NCBI RefSeq assembly: GCF_907164915.1
Contig: NC_061865.1
Span: forward strand, 57,370,587 to 57,434,586
Direction of reading: 5' to 3'
DNA from: Impatiens glandulifera
Lineage: Eukaryota > Streptophyta > Magnoliopsida > Ericales > Balsaminaceae
DNA length: 64,000 nt
The notes beneath the pieces are model-generated. The model had not been told where the DNA came from, made no database searches, and was given only the letters and a program-made list of their open reading frames with translations. The first letter of the stretch is position 1; every line of letters begins with the position of its first letter. The position numbers were made by a program, and so were the translations under genes. This document shows, piece by piece, positions 1-11,987 of this stretch.

Positions 1-422
1 GGTTTTATGAGTAATGAGAGTTTTTTTTAGGTTTTATGATCTCATGACTTGTCCTGTATTGATTTGGTTTTCCCATGATCAATTGATCAATTAAAAGGTT
101 TTGACTCAAAAGTAAAGCTCAAACAAGCTACAGCCCACAGTAACACATAACAGTTATAGAAACAAACTTGGATCAATACAGGCCTTTTCTTGCGATAACC
201 CAATCTGCTAATGTTATCACATAACAAGTTTTCAAACAGTGGGAAACACAAATTTGCCTTAAATCTAAAGAATTTTCAAAATATGTGAATGATAAGGATA
301 ACAGGACAAAGCAGACTGAAGTTTTATCACTAATGAGTATAGAACAAAAAAGAACAACAGATGTTATCATTCATATCATAATATTTAATCAAAGAGTGTG
401 AAGTAAAAATGTGTTGTCATAC
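1..422 (-). other. Intron of GNOM gene (left edge)
   Basis: This stretch follows the GNOM first coding exon on the minus strand. The donor GT is at 422-421, directly after a codon for Glu. No further ARF-GEF coding sequence is visible before the left edge, so the next exon must lie outside the window. The short reading frames here have no recognisable similarity and are AT-rich intron noise. Confidence 0.75.
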
Positions 423-1160
423 CTCTGGTTTCACTGGGCCAGCTCCTTTGACCAATGATCGATCTGTGTTTTTGACATTAGACAGATGCGAAAATATAGT
501 CCTGACAAGTTCATGCATGGTCTGGCGAGCAATTCGTTGTAGTAATTCACCTTTACTCGCTGCTTGATGAACTACTCGGTAACAAGTATTAACTATGGTA
601 CAGACATGTTGATTACTCAACACAAGTGATGCTTTACTTTTCATGCAAGCAAGAAGAACCTGAAGTATCTTCATAAGCACAACTTCTTCAGATGCAAGAT
701 CATTAACCTCAAATCTACAACTAGTCACAGCATCAACTACAGAGTTCATAGCATCTTCAACATTGACAGTAGTCAGATCAAGCATATCAAATGTAAGAAT
801 CTTGTAAACAGATGACAATGCAATACTCGTTATCGATGCACCAGTTTCATCCGATCGAATAACTTCAAGAAACGGCTGGAGATAATCAACAGGGTTGATC
901 GTATGCCACTGATGCTGCTGCAATGAGAAAATTTGTTTCCTTAATGATTTTAGAGACTGAATCAGAGAGTGCTCCAGCTGATCATCCCCTGAGGTATAAC
1001 GACCACCCCATCTCGCATTACTTCTCATGACTGCCAAAACTGCCCCAATTTCTGAATTGATCATACAAGCCAAAGTAACTTTCCCAAATGAAGAACCCTC
1101 ATATTCCTCTGGTTCTTCTTCGATGGAATTTATTCCAGATTGAAGTTTCATACGCCCCAT
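423..1160 (-). CDS. GNOM: ARF guanine-nucleotide exchange factor GNOM, N-terminal exon (partial)
   Basis: This is the first coding exon of a large ARF-GEF of the GBF/GNOM class, which activates ARF GTPases for endosomal recycling and polar PIN transport. The 246 residues cover the N-terminal DCB (dimerisation and cyclophilin-binding) region. They match the plant GNOM N-terminus over its whole length, including MGRMKLQSG, the acidic EEEPEEYE, RWGGRY, GDDQLEHSLIQSLK, SDETGA, SCRFEV and MKILQVLLACMKSKAS. The MGR start and acidic segment fit GNOM better than GNL1. I chose the MGR start at 1160 because it is the conserved one. An in-frame Met five codons upstream (1175) could be used instead. The exon ends in phase 0 at a GT donor. 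The HUS, Sec7 and HDS domains lie beyond the left edge. Family identity is firm; the GNOM versus paralogue assignment is slightly less so. Confidence 0.92.
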
Positions 1161-1500
1161 GTTAAAGTTGTTCATTCCTTAGTTAACTATACCACATCTG
1201 AGAGAGAAGGATAAGAAATTACACAAAATTAATACATTTATGATGAAGAATTTGAATCAGATCGTAAAACCCTAACCAACCCACGAGTGACATTCGTGAA
1301 AAAATCAAACCTCTTTACAATTTCCAGTGTAAGAAGACTGTTGTCGGCTGTAGTGAAGAAGTTGTAGATGAAAGAACAGCGTTGAATCGGCGTTGAATAG
1401 CCGGAGAAGCGATCAGGAATCGCCAAAGACCGGTTGAAATTTTCACTTGAAAAGTGGAGAGACAGCAAAACGTGCGATACCCTCTTTACAATCAGGCTTC
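1161..1500 (-). promoter_or_regulatory. GNOM 5' leader with probable leader intron and a 4-codon uORF
   Basis: Upstream of the GNOM start the minus strand reads as a leader. A pyrimidine-rich CTCTCTCAG near 1198-1206 looks like a splice acceptor. A tiny upstream reading frame (ATG at 1197-1195, stop at 1185-1183, encoding MWYS) would lie just before the main start if that acceptor is used. The segment 1255-1480 is less AT-rich and pyrimidine-rich, like a 5' UTR exon. The leader structure is inferred; no transcript was seen. Confidence 0.45.
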
Positions 1501-1635
1501 ATGAATCGAAGCACGTATAGTAACAGTAAAGAAAGAGGGGCCATTGACTCGAAATCAGGAAGGAAGATTCACAATGATCTATCATTTTTCTATTAGGGGT
1601 GAAGAATTCAAAATATATTTCAATGATATAGAATA

Positions 1636-1636
1636 C

Positions 1637-1673
<37 letters not shown>
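1636..1673. repeat. (ATT)n microsatellite
   Basis: About twelve uninterrupted ATT/TAT triplets lie upstream of GNOM. The Ile run in the minus-strand reading frame here is only a translation of this repeat. Confidence 0.95.
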
Positions 1674-1929
1674 GGGCCAAACATTTTTTCTAGAAATGAT
1701 CAATTTTATGTCTTGTTAAATTCAATTTATCTATTGTAATCCACTTTTGAAATGAGAAATTTTGTAAATCTTAATTTTAGTTTATTACATTTTTTTTTTG
1801 GCTAAAGATATCACTGATTAACATAAATGTTGTTTATCAAATAATGAAAATATTCACAAAATGAACAATTTAGTTTACTCAGCGAAAAACGCGGGAACAA
1901 TCAATTTTGAGAAATAAACGAATTATTTG

Positions 1930-2420
1930 TATAGAAAAGGTAATGAAAAAAAAATACCCGACACGAATCGAACACGACCCGTACCCAACACAAAAAAATA
2001 AGGTTATGATCGAGACAATTTGAATATTCATCTAGTAATTTCTGACCCGACACGAAAACACGACCCGAACGAACACGAAAAAATCATGTTAGGATTATGT
2101 ATTTTTTTTGTTCGGGTCAAAATTAGGTTAACCGGTTTAAGATGATTAATGAACAGGTCAAAATTGAGTCGACCTTAAATGACTCGAAGTAGACTTGTCA
2201 ATCCGTTAATATATATTTTTAAAAAAAAATTGTTTGTTATTTCCTATTCACTCACTAATTTTATTTTGTTTTATTTTTAGTTTCCTATAAATAAATGTTT
2301 GATTTAACTTATTTTTATTTTGTGTTAATGTTATTTTAATATGAAATAAAAATATGTGATATTAATTAAAATCGGGTTGAGTTTGAGTTGAACCCGATCT
2401 GACAATTCAGGAAAAGAAAC
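1930..2420. repeat. Degenerate CGACACGA-type dispersed repeat
   Basis: The segment is rich in short motifs such as CCCGACACGAA, AACACGACCCG and GGGTTGAGTTTGAGTTG, separated by AT-rich DNA. It has the same flavour as 7132-8389, suggesting remnants of one transposon family. I found no clear termini or target duplication here. The rest of 1674-2859 is AT-rich with no gene signal apart from the 3' region of the acyltransferase gene. Confidence 0.4.
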
Positions 2421-2859
2421 TATAATTTGAATGATTAAATAAAAAATTTACTTTTAATCTAAATTTTGACAAAGAAAAAAAAACATATTTAGTCTCCAAT
2501 ATTTGCTCATTTGCTCATGATTGAATTAACACAAGTAATATAAATTGTCTAAATGCATAGACTTTTCTTTTAAAACAATATATTAAGTTTATGAATAATT
2601 TCATTTGCATTAGAATAATGAAAACATGTCAAAACAAGCCTAATGGTTGAAATTACATTTGCACAAAGAAAAATTAGTCACAAGACAAATGGTGTCATGG
2701 TTTGGAACAAGTTTTAATAATACAAGCAGACCATCTAGACTCAACCGCACACGAGGAACAGTCGCATTTCTTTCCATCTCGGTCGAGTCTAATGTCATCA
2801 AATGGGCATCATCATCGTCGTCGAAACCCGACAACAAAACAAACAAAAGAACAATATTT

Positions 2860-5243
2860 TCAAATGCTTCTGATGTTAGTTAGGCTAGAAGAAGTTGATC
2901 CCTTCAGTCTCACCATTCGCTCCTGCTGCTGCTGGTCAGGAACAAACACACTATTGTAGTTCATTGACCTCGGTTCAAATTTATACGGAACTCGATCACT
3001 ATCTTCTCCACCCGATGCTTCATAGCCGTCGCTGGCTGATCCCGATAACGGGATTCCCTTCAAAGCAGCAGCGCTCGCAGCCGATAAACAAGTCATTCTC
3101 CGAGCATCCTCAATACCCGAATTAGAAATTGGAAAGGGATGTAAATCAGGGGAATCCAAACTGCTTTCGGGCGAGGAACCGACGACAACTGTCGAACTCG
3201 AAACAGCGGCTAGGTTTGACAGGAATGCACCTCGTGGTTCTATCCGTAGAGGAGCGAAACTCGTCGAGGTTTCGCGAATAAGATTGTAAACACTGCCATC
3301 CGAGGATTTAGTTGTGTCGGGTTCGAAGGGTCGGTCCGAGGTTAAACGAACTCGTTTGCTGGCTCGTCTTCTACTGCCATTGTCTCGTTTAGCTTCCTCT
3401 CGTCTGACCACAGGCTGCAAGATTTTCGATTTCTTTCTCGCTTCAGCAGCTGCTTTTGAAACATCTTCGGCATTTAACCGGGCTAGAGTCCATGGACTGA
3501 TCTTAACCGGAGCTGCAGTTTTTTTCTTCATCGGTTCGTCCATTAATGTTTTCTTTCCGAATGAACTAACCGATCCTGTGTCGGGTGGGACCACATCAAA
3601 CTGAAAACAAAGAGCATAACTGATTAAAAATGAAACGGGATGTTGTCGGATTGGTTGATTTCGCGAGAAAACGAACCTGATCTTCGACGAAGAGACGTGG
3701 GGGTGTACACCATGCGGCTCGATGGAATGTGTTCATAGAGCTCACGCTACTTAACCCGGTCATCGAGCTGGCGGTTGACATCTGAGGACTTTGTTGACCT
3801 CCTCCAACGGTTCCTTGTTCTTGCTCCCGTAGAGCTATGATGTAATCATACGTGCTAATCCCCTATAAAATCAAAGAGAATATGCTCATCTTAATCTTAA
3901 TCTTATTGAAATTAAATTTGTTAAAAAATGTTTACCTTCTTCATTAGGAGAATATGGAAGAAGAACAACTGAACCAATGGCAGCGTCGCAACCATAGCCA
4001 ACAAGGTGCAAATTACCTGTCAAAACAAGAGAACCGGCGTAATTTGTAGAAATCGAGGTTAACAAGCTACAAAAACACAAGATTATTATCATTAACTAAC
4101 CACGACAATCACGAAAGGGACTACAGAGAAACTACTCCCTAGCTTCGAGGTAATATCGACTGAGAATCTCTTGTTGTCAATAAAACAACAGATTAACACA
4201 AGAATCCCGGTTGACCATTGAAGTATAAGCTGCACCAAACAATTTCAATCAAACAATTACTCAAAACCAACTAACCAACAAACCAACCAAGAACGAAACA
4301 ACATACCAAGAGAAGAGCGAAAACCATTAGTGTGAAGAACATCTTATAGTTCCTCTTGCCTATACAGTTATTAATCCACTACATCGACAAAAAAACACGA
4401 TAAAATGTATTAGACACGTCGTGTTACTTAGCTAGACGAAATTCGAAGAACAATCTAACAGTAAGTACCCTGCAATGATGATCAAACCGGTCCACACATT
4501 TATCACAAACTCTACAATGCTTGCTGTACCTGAAAACCTGAAATCAATGCAATTTCGTGTTCATAACTTTACTCCATATATTCTCTATCAGTTTGAATTA
4601 CAGTTGATGTGAATGATTTCTCACCTCTACTTCACATAAACTACAATAGAACATGCCATCTTCACTAAGCTGTTGCTCAGTTGATTCTTCATGTGGGTTC
4701 GAGCATTTGTTGCAGAGGGAGGCGCATGGAATAAGAGCTAAAAGACCAAATGCCCAGGATGGGTGTCGAGGTAATTCAGTTGCTCTCCTGGCTGAGCGAA
4801 TATCCTCCTTTGAAGATTCGTCATTTGGTTTTTTGCTGTCATGGGTGTTTATGTACTTTTTGGACTTGAAAACTCCAGAGTCAGCGGGATCAGATGCTGC
4901 ACACCATATATATAAGCTGAAGACAGAAAGAATCTGCAAAGAGATGCAGATATGAAGATTGAAGACAGTCAAGTTTCAAATCCAGACCCAGTTGAGAAAT
5001 TGGGAAACTATCATACCAGAGGTGTATAGAGCCCTATTGCGATATATTGGAAGAGTTTTCTGCCGACAAAAGGGGCAAAGAATACGTAGAAAGCAAAACC
5101 CAATGCAGTAAATACAGAAACTGCAACAATCTGTAGAAGAATCGGAAAGAAAAATCAAAATGTGGGTCAAAACATATATAAGAAGAAGATGATAGATAAA
5201 CCTGGAGAGGATGATAAGGAAGCTGCCATCCATGTTTTCTCAT
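2860..5243 (-). CDS. DHHC-type protein S-acyltransferase (PAT19-22 clade), 9 exons, 580 aa
   Basis: This enzyme is predicted to palmitoylate cysteines of membrane-associated proteins. Exons on the minus strand: 5243-5202, 5130-5017, 4933-4625, 4537-4469, 4378-4307, 4229-4101, 4016-3936, 3862-3677, 3600-2860. All have GT/AG borders and the frame stays open. The start MRKHGWQLP is the signature N-terminus of Arabidopsis PAT19-PAT22. Two N-terminal hydrophobic segments (about residues 15-65) precede a Cys-rich domain. Exon 4 holds KHCRVCDKC and DHHC at 174-177, with Cys177 the catalytic residue. Two more membrane segments follow (about 190-219 and 235-265). TTxE is not seen; after the last membrane segment comes [16 protein letters not shown], the usual sequence of this clade. 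The last exon encodes a long cytosolic tail with a basic [10 protein letters not shown] patch and Ser-rich stretches. Which of PAT19-22 is the orthologue cannot be decided here. Confidence 0.92.
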
Positions 5244-5800
5244 TTCTCCCGTGAAATGTTGAAACCCCTTCTTCTGGGTTGATTATATCTTTCCTTGCTT
5301 CGATGTATTTACTGGAAAAAAGGGTCAGATCTCTGTCTCTAAGTTGCATCCGCAAGTGAAACAAATGAAGTCGGTTGAGCCAATTTCAGCAAGTTCTGTC
5401 ATTGGCGAAGCAATGTCTGGGATTCTTCTTCTTGAAAAGGGCTTTTACCTTAGATATACGGAAGGAGAAAGAGAAGAACTTGAACGGCGACGATGATAAA
5501 AGAGAAAAGGGGGGTTGGGTTGGGGGGACTACTACTACTAATACAGACGGTGGGGTTAGAGATGGATGGAGACTTAAGAAAGAAGTTGATTTTGGGTGTT
5601 CTTTTCGAGTCAAGACTGTAAATTTAGTGTGCCTTTTTAGCCTATGAACGAATCAAAGTGTTGGGTTTTACTGCAAACAGCTAGTTGTTGGGGTTTGGCG
5701 CAATTGATTTCTTCCTTTAAGCATAAGTAGCCATCATGGCTAGTTGGAATGAAATTACCAAAGAAAACAAAGAACAGTGGGGTCAATAGATAGAAGATGA
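5244..5800 (-). promoter_or_regulatory. 5' leader and promoter of the acyltransferase gene
   Basis: The DNA just upstream of the start is less AT-rich than the intergenic sequence beyond it and contains long pyrimidine runs on the minus strand, as plant leaders often do. Reading frames on both strands here are shadows. No clear TATA box was identified. Confidence 0.35.
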
Positions 5801-7131
5801 GGCATGTGGCTACAATTTGTTCCCCAATAATAATATATTCATTATTTTGTTTTGAATTAAAGAGAGAATATATAGAATAAATAGAGATTTTGGAAGCTTG
5901 TGTAATGTTTGGATTATGGAGAAGGAGAAGACTTTTTCTTTCTGATTAGGGTTTGTATCAAAAGCTTCCCCTGACAGACATAAAGATGCAGTCTTTCTGG
6001 ATTTACCTTCCCGGATTTTTCCCACTTTCATCATTTTTTTTATTTTTTATTTATGTTTAACTTACTTTTGACAACCCTAATAAATAAATTAAGATTTTAT
6101 TAAGGTTGTTTTGCAATTTAACCTACTTTGGGTTGTTTATGTTACTTTGTTGTGTATAAATCTAAATCTAGAACTAGGATGCATTAATTCCCTTAATAGC
6201 TGTTTTTTTTTTAGAATATTTTTAGATTTTGTTTAAACAAATTTATTTGATAAAAAAAATAAAAAAATATTGGGTTTTTAATTGGCTTAGCTATTAAAGT
6301 ATTTATTTATATTTAAAATTTAATAAAAATAAAATATTTTAATTAATGAAATAAATGATTTGATTGTTAGAATAATTGTGATATGATATAGAATTTATAG
6401 TAAAAAGTAGTAAAAAAAATAATTGAGATAAAAGAAACATTTTTTAAATTATTGTTGAACAAGATATTTGAATTTTTATTATTTTTTTACGTTTAAAGTT
6501 TAAATTTAGAGTATTTTAGTAATTTAACTAATAAATTGAGTCATTGAATAGTTAAAAAATAATAAAAAAAAGTTATAAAAACTCATTTGATATTAAATTA
6601 TTTTAAAATAATAAAAAGAGTAATTGCAAATTTATTTGATAGAAGAATAAATTATTTAAATTAAATTATAAAAATGTATTTTATATTAAAAAAGAAAATT
6701 TTAAATATTTCAATTGATAAATTTTATAGTAAGATATATGAGATGCTAGAGATTATTTTAAATTAATTAAAATAAGGAAATAGCTTAATTGATTATCTAA
6801 CAATTATATTATTAGTTCTTATTTTATTATATTTGAATTTTAAAATATGAAATAAAAATTTGAATTCATATTACATATTTTTTTCAAATAACCCAATATC
6901 AAACTAGCTCCAAACAAATAAAACAACATATGTATGAAATTAAAGCTTCTCATTTTCGAACAAGTAACAATAACTCACCCGTGACTAATTAATTGTCTTT
7001 TTTCTCCATGTCAATTACATTCTCCACATTACATCTTGTCTTCATTGAGAGTTATTAATTTGGTACTTTTGTTACACACCATTAATTGTTAATTATTTTT
7101 ATATATAGTATTGTGACTTGTGAGTTAGATC
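5801..7131. other. AT-rich intergenic DNA
   Basis: From about 6040 onward the sequence is dominated by A/T runs with many stops in all frames. No gene, RNA gene or structured repeat was recognised. Confidence 0.6.
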
Positions 7132-8389
7132 TAGAGCTGGACAATGAGTTAGCTAAATACGAATCGACATAATCCAACACGATATTTGTACGGAACGACA
7201 CGATACGATATTATCTCACTCGGGTCTTGGGTTGACAGGATACAAGCACGAGACGACATTGTCATGACACAATTACGAGTTTATATAATCGAAACACGGT
7301 TACAAGTCGACACGGACAAGACACGGATATAGATACAGCACAAGTATAGACACGACACATAAACACAATTAGTCAAATGACCTAAGCTACTTACATTAAC
7401 ATTCTCTAAACTTATTACATTTTTATTCAATTAATAAATTATTTAATTTCATAAATATAATATTTATAATTAAAATTAAACACACTAAAATCTAATATTA
7501 AAATAAAATATTAACTTAAATAATATAAATTAAAATAAAATATAAATAAAAAATAAATTATATGAATAAAAATGTGAGTCTATTAATAATTTTATTCGAT
7601 ATTATTTTATTAATTACTTATTAATTTTTTTATTATTTATAATTTCAATTATTATTAACACATTAAGTAATAAATATATGATAATAATTTTAATTTTAAT
7701 TTTAATAATATAATAATATATATTTATAAATTTTACCCAACTTTCCCCCTTTCTCTTAATTTTTTCTCAAACTACCCACTTTTACATTAACATTATTAAA
7801 TGGCCACGTCTCTCTAAATATATTTACATTTTCATTAAATTTATAAATTATTTAATTTTATAAATGTAATATATATAATTAAAATTAAATATACTAAAAT
7901 ATTAAAGTAAAATATAAATATTAAATAATATGAATAAAAATTTGAGTTCCATAATAATTATTTCACATATTACTTTTATTAATTTAAATATTATTTTTAA
8001 AATTTTAAATTATTTTAAAATTTTAATTATTATTAAAACACTCAAACAAAATATATGATAATATAATAATATTGTATAAGTTTTACTAATAATATAATTT
8101 AATATATATATATATATAAATAAATAAATAATTAACATGAGTGTCAAGACACGATTGTATTGACACAATAACAAAATCTAGTCGGAATAACACGAAACAC
8201 GAATTTAAACACGAATAAACTCGTGGACACGAAAAACACGACACGAAAGAGTCCGTGAATCATAATGTTTTGAGTGGGTGAAGACATGATACGACACACA
8301 TAAGATTTAGACACGACACAACACGACACGATTAAGAGTCTAACACGACTTGCCCGAGTCGAATACGAACATTTATGTACGATGCCCAA
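7132..8389. mobile_element. Probable non-autonomous DNA element with CGACACGA-rich ends
   Basis: The segment is bounded by TTAGATC at 7125-7131 and 8391-8397. One base further out the pair differs (G versus T), so this is a 7 of 8 bp candidate target duplication. The ends are loosely inverted: CTGGACA near the left end and the complement of TTGGGCA at the right end. About 250 bp at each end is packed with motifs such as CACGACACGA and AACACGA. The AT-rich centre contains two related copies of a roughly 300-bp block (about 7395-7700 and 7817-8100). No coding capacity is seen. A hAT-type origin fits the 8-bp duplication, but the termini are degenerate. Confidence 0.5.
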
Positions 8390-10008
8390 TTTAGATCAAT
8401 CAATTCTTTAAACTTTATTTAAACAAGAAGAAAAATAGTTGATTAATAAAAGGTTGTTTGAAATCAAATTAAATATCATTTAAATGCTGATATAGTTCAA
8501 TAATAGATTCAAATATCATGATAATAAAATGGCAATTAAGTTTGAGTATTTAGTCTTATTAATTCAAGTCTTTTAAAAAATAAAATTAATTAAAAATCAT
8601 AATTTTTTAAAACGTTAACATTAGTGTGTATGAGATTCCTAATTCAATATTTGGATGTCATTTCAACCTTCATGCATTATTCATGAATTAATAAATTTAA
8701 ATAAGCATGAATCCTTATAGTAACTTGATATGATTATATGCATGGATTCAATTTAAGCATTAACATTAATGAGAGAAATCACATATTATTCATTTTTTAA
8801 ATATATTTTTTTAAATATTTTATATGGATAATATATTTTTAATTTGCAGCATATGTTTCAAATAATAATAAATAAATAAATAATAATAATAAAATATTTT
8901 TAAATGGAAAGAATATCAAATTTATTTATGAATTTGGTTCAATGTGTCAAATATACTTATGTACGAAAAACATTATGTTTATTATGTTTATGTATATAAA
9001 CATGACAAAATGTGTCGAATTTATTAAATAAACGAAAAAATTAATAATAGAGTTAACTTTTGTCATGTAATATTGCAATGTCGACATTTTAGGCTACAAA
9101 TCTTACATTGTCAAGTTTTTAAGTAGTTTCTTTATTTTTCTTAACGAGGAAATGAAATGAGAATAAAAATTAAGCCTCAATCGATTCTAGTTATTAAAAT
9201 AACCCTAATCTCATTTCACCACTTCTTATTAATATCATCACTTATTTATTAATCAAAATACTAAAATATCATATATTTTAAATTATTATATTTTATTTAT
9301 ATATATTAATATTCTTTAAGTTTTTTTTATCAAAATAAAATAAAATTATTATTTACTCAAAATCATTTCCCATTATTTTTTTTTCTTAGTTTTTAAATAA
9401 CCTACTTCCAAACCAGACCTATAAAAAATAAGTTTACATGACAAACGCACATATCAAAGTTAATTTTTTTTTTATTATATTTTTCATTTATTAAATAAAT
9501 AATTGAACATTATTGGTCAAGTTTATAGGTAAATTTAGAATGTTCTCTATGCATATGACATTATTCCATCCTTAAATGGGTAGATTATGTTAGGTGATAA
9601 TTAATGAATGTGTCCAAGAAAATGAAATATGTATATATATGGTAAGCATAATTGAGATGAATTTGACCCATTATCTATTATTTGTATCATTTGGCATGAT
9701 CCATTCCATCAAATCATTTGAAAAGGAAATAAAGAGGCCTTTTAATTGATTCATTGAAAACTAACTTCACAACAAATATGTAACATTTAATAAAAATTGA
9801 GTCTTATAACTTTTAAAATAAATAAAAAACAGTAACCTTAATCATATAATTTCCAATTACCTATGAGGAATAACATAAGACCCATGAAAATAACTTCTTG
9901 TCATTGCCCAAGCCTCAAAATAGACAAATGAGCTAACATACAATCCTGGTTTATTATTCTCTAAAAGTTTTGGCTATTGTTCTTTGTTCGGAATTGTAAT
10001 TCAATAAA
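8390..10008. other. AT-rich intergenic DNA and UGD 3' region
   Basis: Very AT-rich with no recognised gene. The last few hundred bases before 10008 become less AT-rich and probably include the 3' UTR of the UDP-glucose dehydrogenase gene on the minus strand. Small inverted and direct A/T repeats are present, but no element boundaries could be defined. Confidence 0.5.
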
Positions 10009-11454
10009 TTATGCGCAAGCGGGCATGTCTTTGAGCCATGAATCTAATGGCTTTCCAATCGAGTAAACAATAAAACCGATGCTCCTTAGCTTTTCTACAT
10101 CCATAATATTGCGTCCATCGAATATAAATGCCGGTTTTTGCATGTTTTCAAAAATTTGTTGATAATCGAGTTTCTTATACTCGTCCCACTCCGTCAAGAC
10201 ACAAACCGCATGAGCATCCTTGGTCGCATCATAAGCATCCCAAACCACATTAACCGACTTCATTGCAGTTGGGCTCATCTGCGGTTGTAGATGAGCCGGA
10301 TGGTCCCAATCGAATTTCTTCAAAGTCAAATCCCTTTGAATCTGGTCTTCGGTTACTTGAGGATCGTATATGCTCAACTCGGCTTTATCTCCTAACAACC
10401 CTTTACAAATATCGATAGCCGGCGTTTCCCTTGTATCACCCGTATCTTTTTTAAATGCAAATCCAAAAACCGCAATCTTTTTTCCTGAAACCGTGTTAAA
10501 CATCGACGAAACAATTCTATTCACAAACCGACTCTTTTGGTAGTCATTTATCTTAATAACTTGTTTCCAATAATTTGCAACTTCCGGGAGACCGTTACAT
10601 TCACATATGTAAACTAGATTAAGGATATCCTTTTGAAAACAAGACCCTCCGAACCCGACACTCGTGTTTAGGAACTTGGGACCGATTCTCGTGTCCTTCC
10701 CGATTGCATACGATACTTGTGTCACGTCAGCGCCTGTCGCCTCGCAGAGTGCTGACATGGCGTTTACCGACGAGATCCTCTGCGCGAGGAACGCGTTGGC
10801 GGCTAGCTTCGACAGCTCGGCTGACCAAAGGTTCGTGCAGAGGATTCGTTCCTCGGGAACCCAATGAGAATACACGTCTTTTAAGGTTTTAACCGCGATC
10901 GCTCCTTCGGGGGTTTCGCGACCTCCAATTAGGACTCGATCGGGGTTAAAGAGATCGGAGATGGCGGTTCCTTCGGCTAGGAATTCCGGGTTCGACAATA
11001 TTTGAAAATTGATGCCCTTGTTGTTATGGGTTAGGATTCGTTCGATCGCTTCCGCTGTTTTGACAGGGACAGTTGATTTCTCGACCACGATCTTGTCGGA
11101 TTTCGACACATCAGCTATCATTCTAGCTGCGCTTTCCCAATAGGTTAGATCGGCTGCTTTGCCAGCTCCGAGACCTTGAGTTTTCGTCGGAGTATTAACC
11201 GAAACAAAGACAATGTCGGCTTCTTTAACGTGTTTTTCCACGTCGGTGCTGAAAAATAGGTTCTTTCCTCTGCATTGTTTCACGACATCGTCGAGGCCAG
11301 GCTCGTAAATTGGAAGCTGGTCGCTGTTCCAGGCATTGATCCTAGAAGCGGTTATATCAACGACAACTACTTCAATTGATGGACATTTGAAAGCAATGAC
11401 GGCCATGGTTGGACCGCCAACGTAGCCAGCTCCGATACAACATATTTTAACCAT
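10009..11454 (-). CDS. UGD: UDP-glucose 6-dehydrogenase, 481 aa
   Basis: This cytosolic enzyme oxidises UDP-glucose to UDP-glucuronate with two NAD+, feeding synthesis of pectin and hemicellulose sugars. The single uninterrupted coding exon has the usual plant UGD length. The N-terminal Rossmann motif GAGYVG is at residues 8-13. The catalytic cysteine sits in [10 protein letters not shown] (Cys272). STVPVKTAE and the C-terminal GRNIMD are also conserved. The open frame extends two codons upstream, but the first of those is TTG; the real ATG is at 11454-11452 and gives the standard [10 protein letters not shown] start. A splice acceptor at 11476-11475 and a donor at about 11637 indicate a leader intron. 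The gene is transcribed away from the PPR gene. Confidence 0.97.
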   Translation of the reverse strand: MVKICCIGAGYVGGPTMAVIAFKCPSIEVVVVDITASRINAWNSDQLPIYEPGLDDVVKQCRGKNLFFSTDVEKHVKEADIVFVSVNTPTKTQGLGAGKAADLTYWESAARMIADVSKSDKIVVEKSTVPVKTAEAIERILTHNNKGINFQILSNPEFLAEGTAISDLFNPDRVLIGGRETPEGAIAVKTLKDVYSHWVPEERILCTNLWSAELSKLAANAFLAQRISSVNAMSALCEATGADVTQVSYAIGKDTRIGPKFLNTSVGFGGSCFQKDILNLVYICECNGLPEVANYWKQVIKINDYQKSRFVNRIVSSMFNTVSGKKIAVFGFAFKKDTGDTRETPAIDICKGLLGDKAELSIYDPQVTEDQIQRDLTLKKFDWDHPAHLQPQMSPTAMKSVNVVWDAYDATKDAHAVCVLTEWDEYKKLDYQQIFENMQKPAFIFDGRNIMDVEKLRSIGFIVYSIGKPLDSWLKDMPACA

Positions 11455-11474
11455 TTTCAATGGTTATCAGAAAC

Positions 11475-11987
11475 CTGAGAACAGAAACTGTAAAATCAGA
11501 TACTAGATCTAGATTCAATTATACCCTAAATCAAGACTCTGTTTTGATCTTAAAAGACCATAGATCAATCTTAAATCATGTTTGAACGGATTAAGAATGA
11601 ACCCAGAAAGCAACAAGTGAAGAAGAAGAAGATTACCTGAAAAAATTATCTTAGTATCGAAGAATACGGAGATTATCGATATGTAAGGAAGAAACAGGGG
11701 AGAGATGGCGCTAAAATTCCAATCTTTGGCGATAATAATGCATTACCGACCATTTTACCTTAAACGGTTTTATCGTACATAGTTAAGTTTGATATCCTAT
11801 TTGAACATCTTACTTAATTACATACCTAAATTTCGACCTTTTTCCTTACTGTCGAAATATACGAACTTGTTCTTGCTTCTAAAACCCTAAAACCCTTTTC
11901 TCAAGTCTCCAACTACTGGCCAGGAATGAACCGGGAGTTAGGAATACGCAGAAATTACAGATTTTTACAAGAATCCGCAGAAATCCC
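11475..11987. promoter_or_regulatory. Divergent UGD/PPR intergenic promoter region
   Basis: About 0.5 kb separates the two head-to-head coding regions. On the minus strand it contains an inferred UGD leader intron (acceptor TTCTCAG ending at 11475; a possible donor after a CAG near 11637) and an upstream leader exon to about 11700. On the plus strand the PPR leader probably begins around 11850-11930. An ATG at 11926 opens a frame different from that of the PPR start at 11988. No clear TATA box was seen. Confidence 0.5.

Noticed and set aside
5167..5364. Upstream in-frame-looking Met (MFHLRMQ) as the acyltransferase start
   Set aside because: It is in another frame; the conserved MRKHGWQLP start at 5243 joins exon 2 correctly.
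11455..11460. Two extra N-terminal codons for UGD
   Set aside because: The first codon is TTG in the DNA; the ATG at 11454 gives the universal plant UGD N-terminus.
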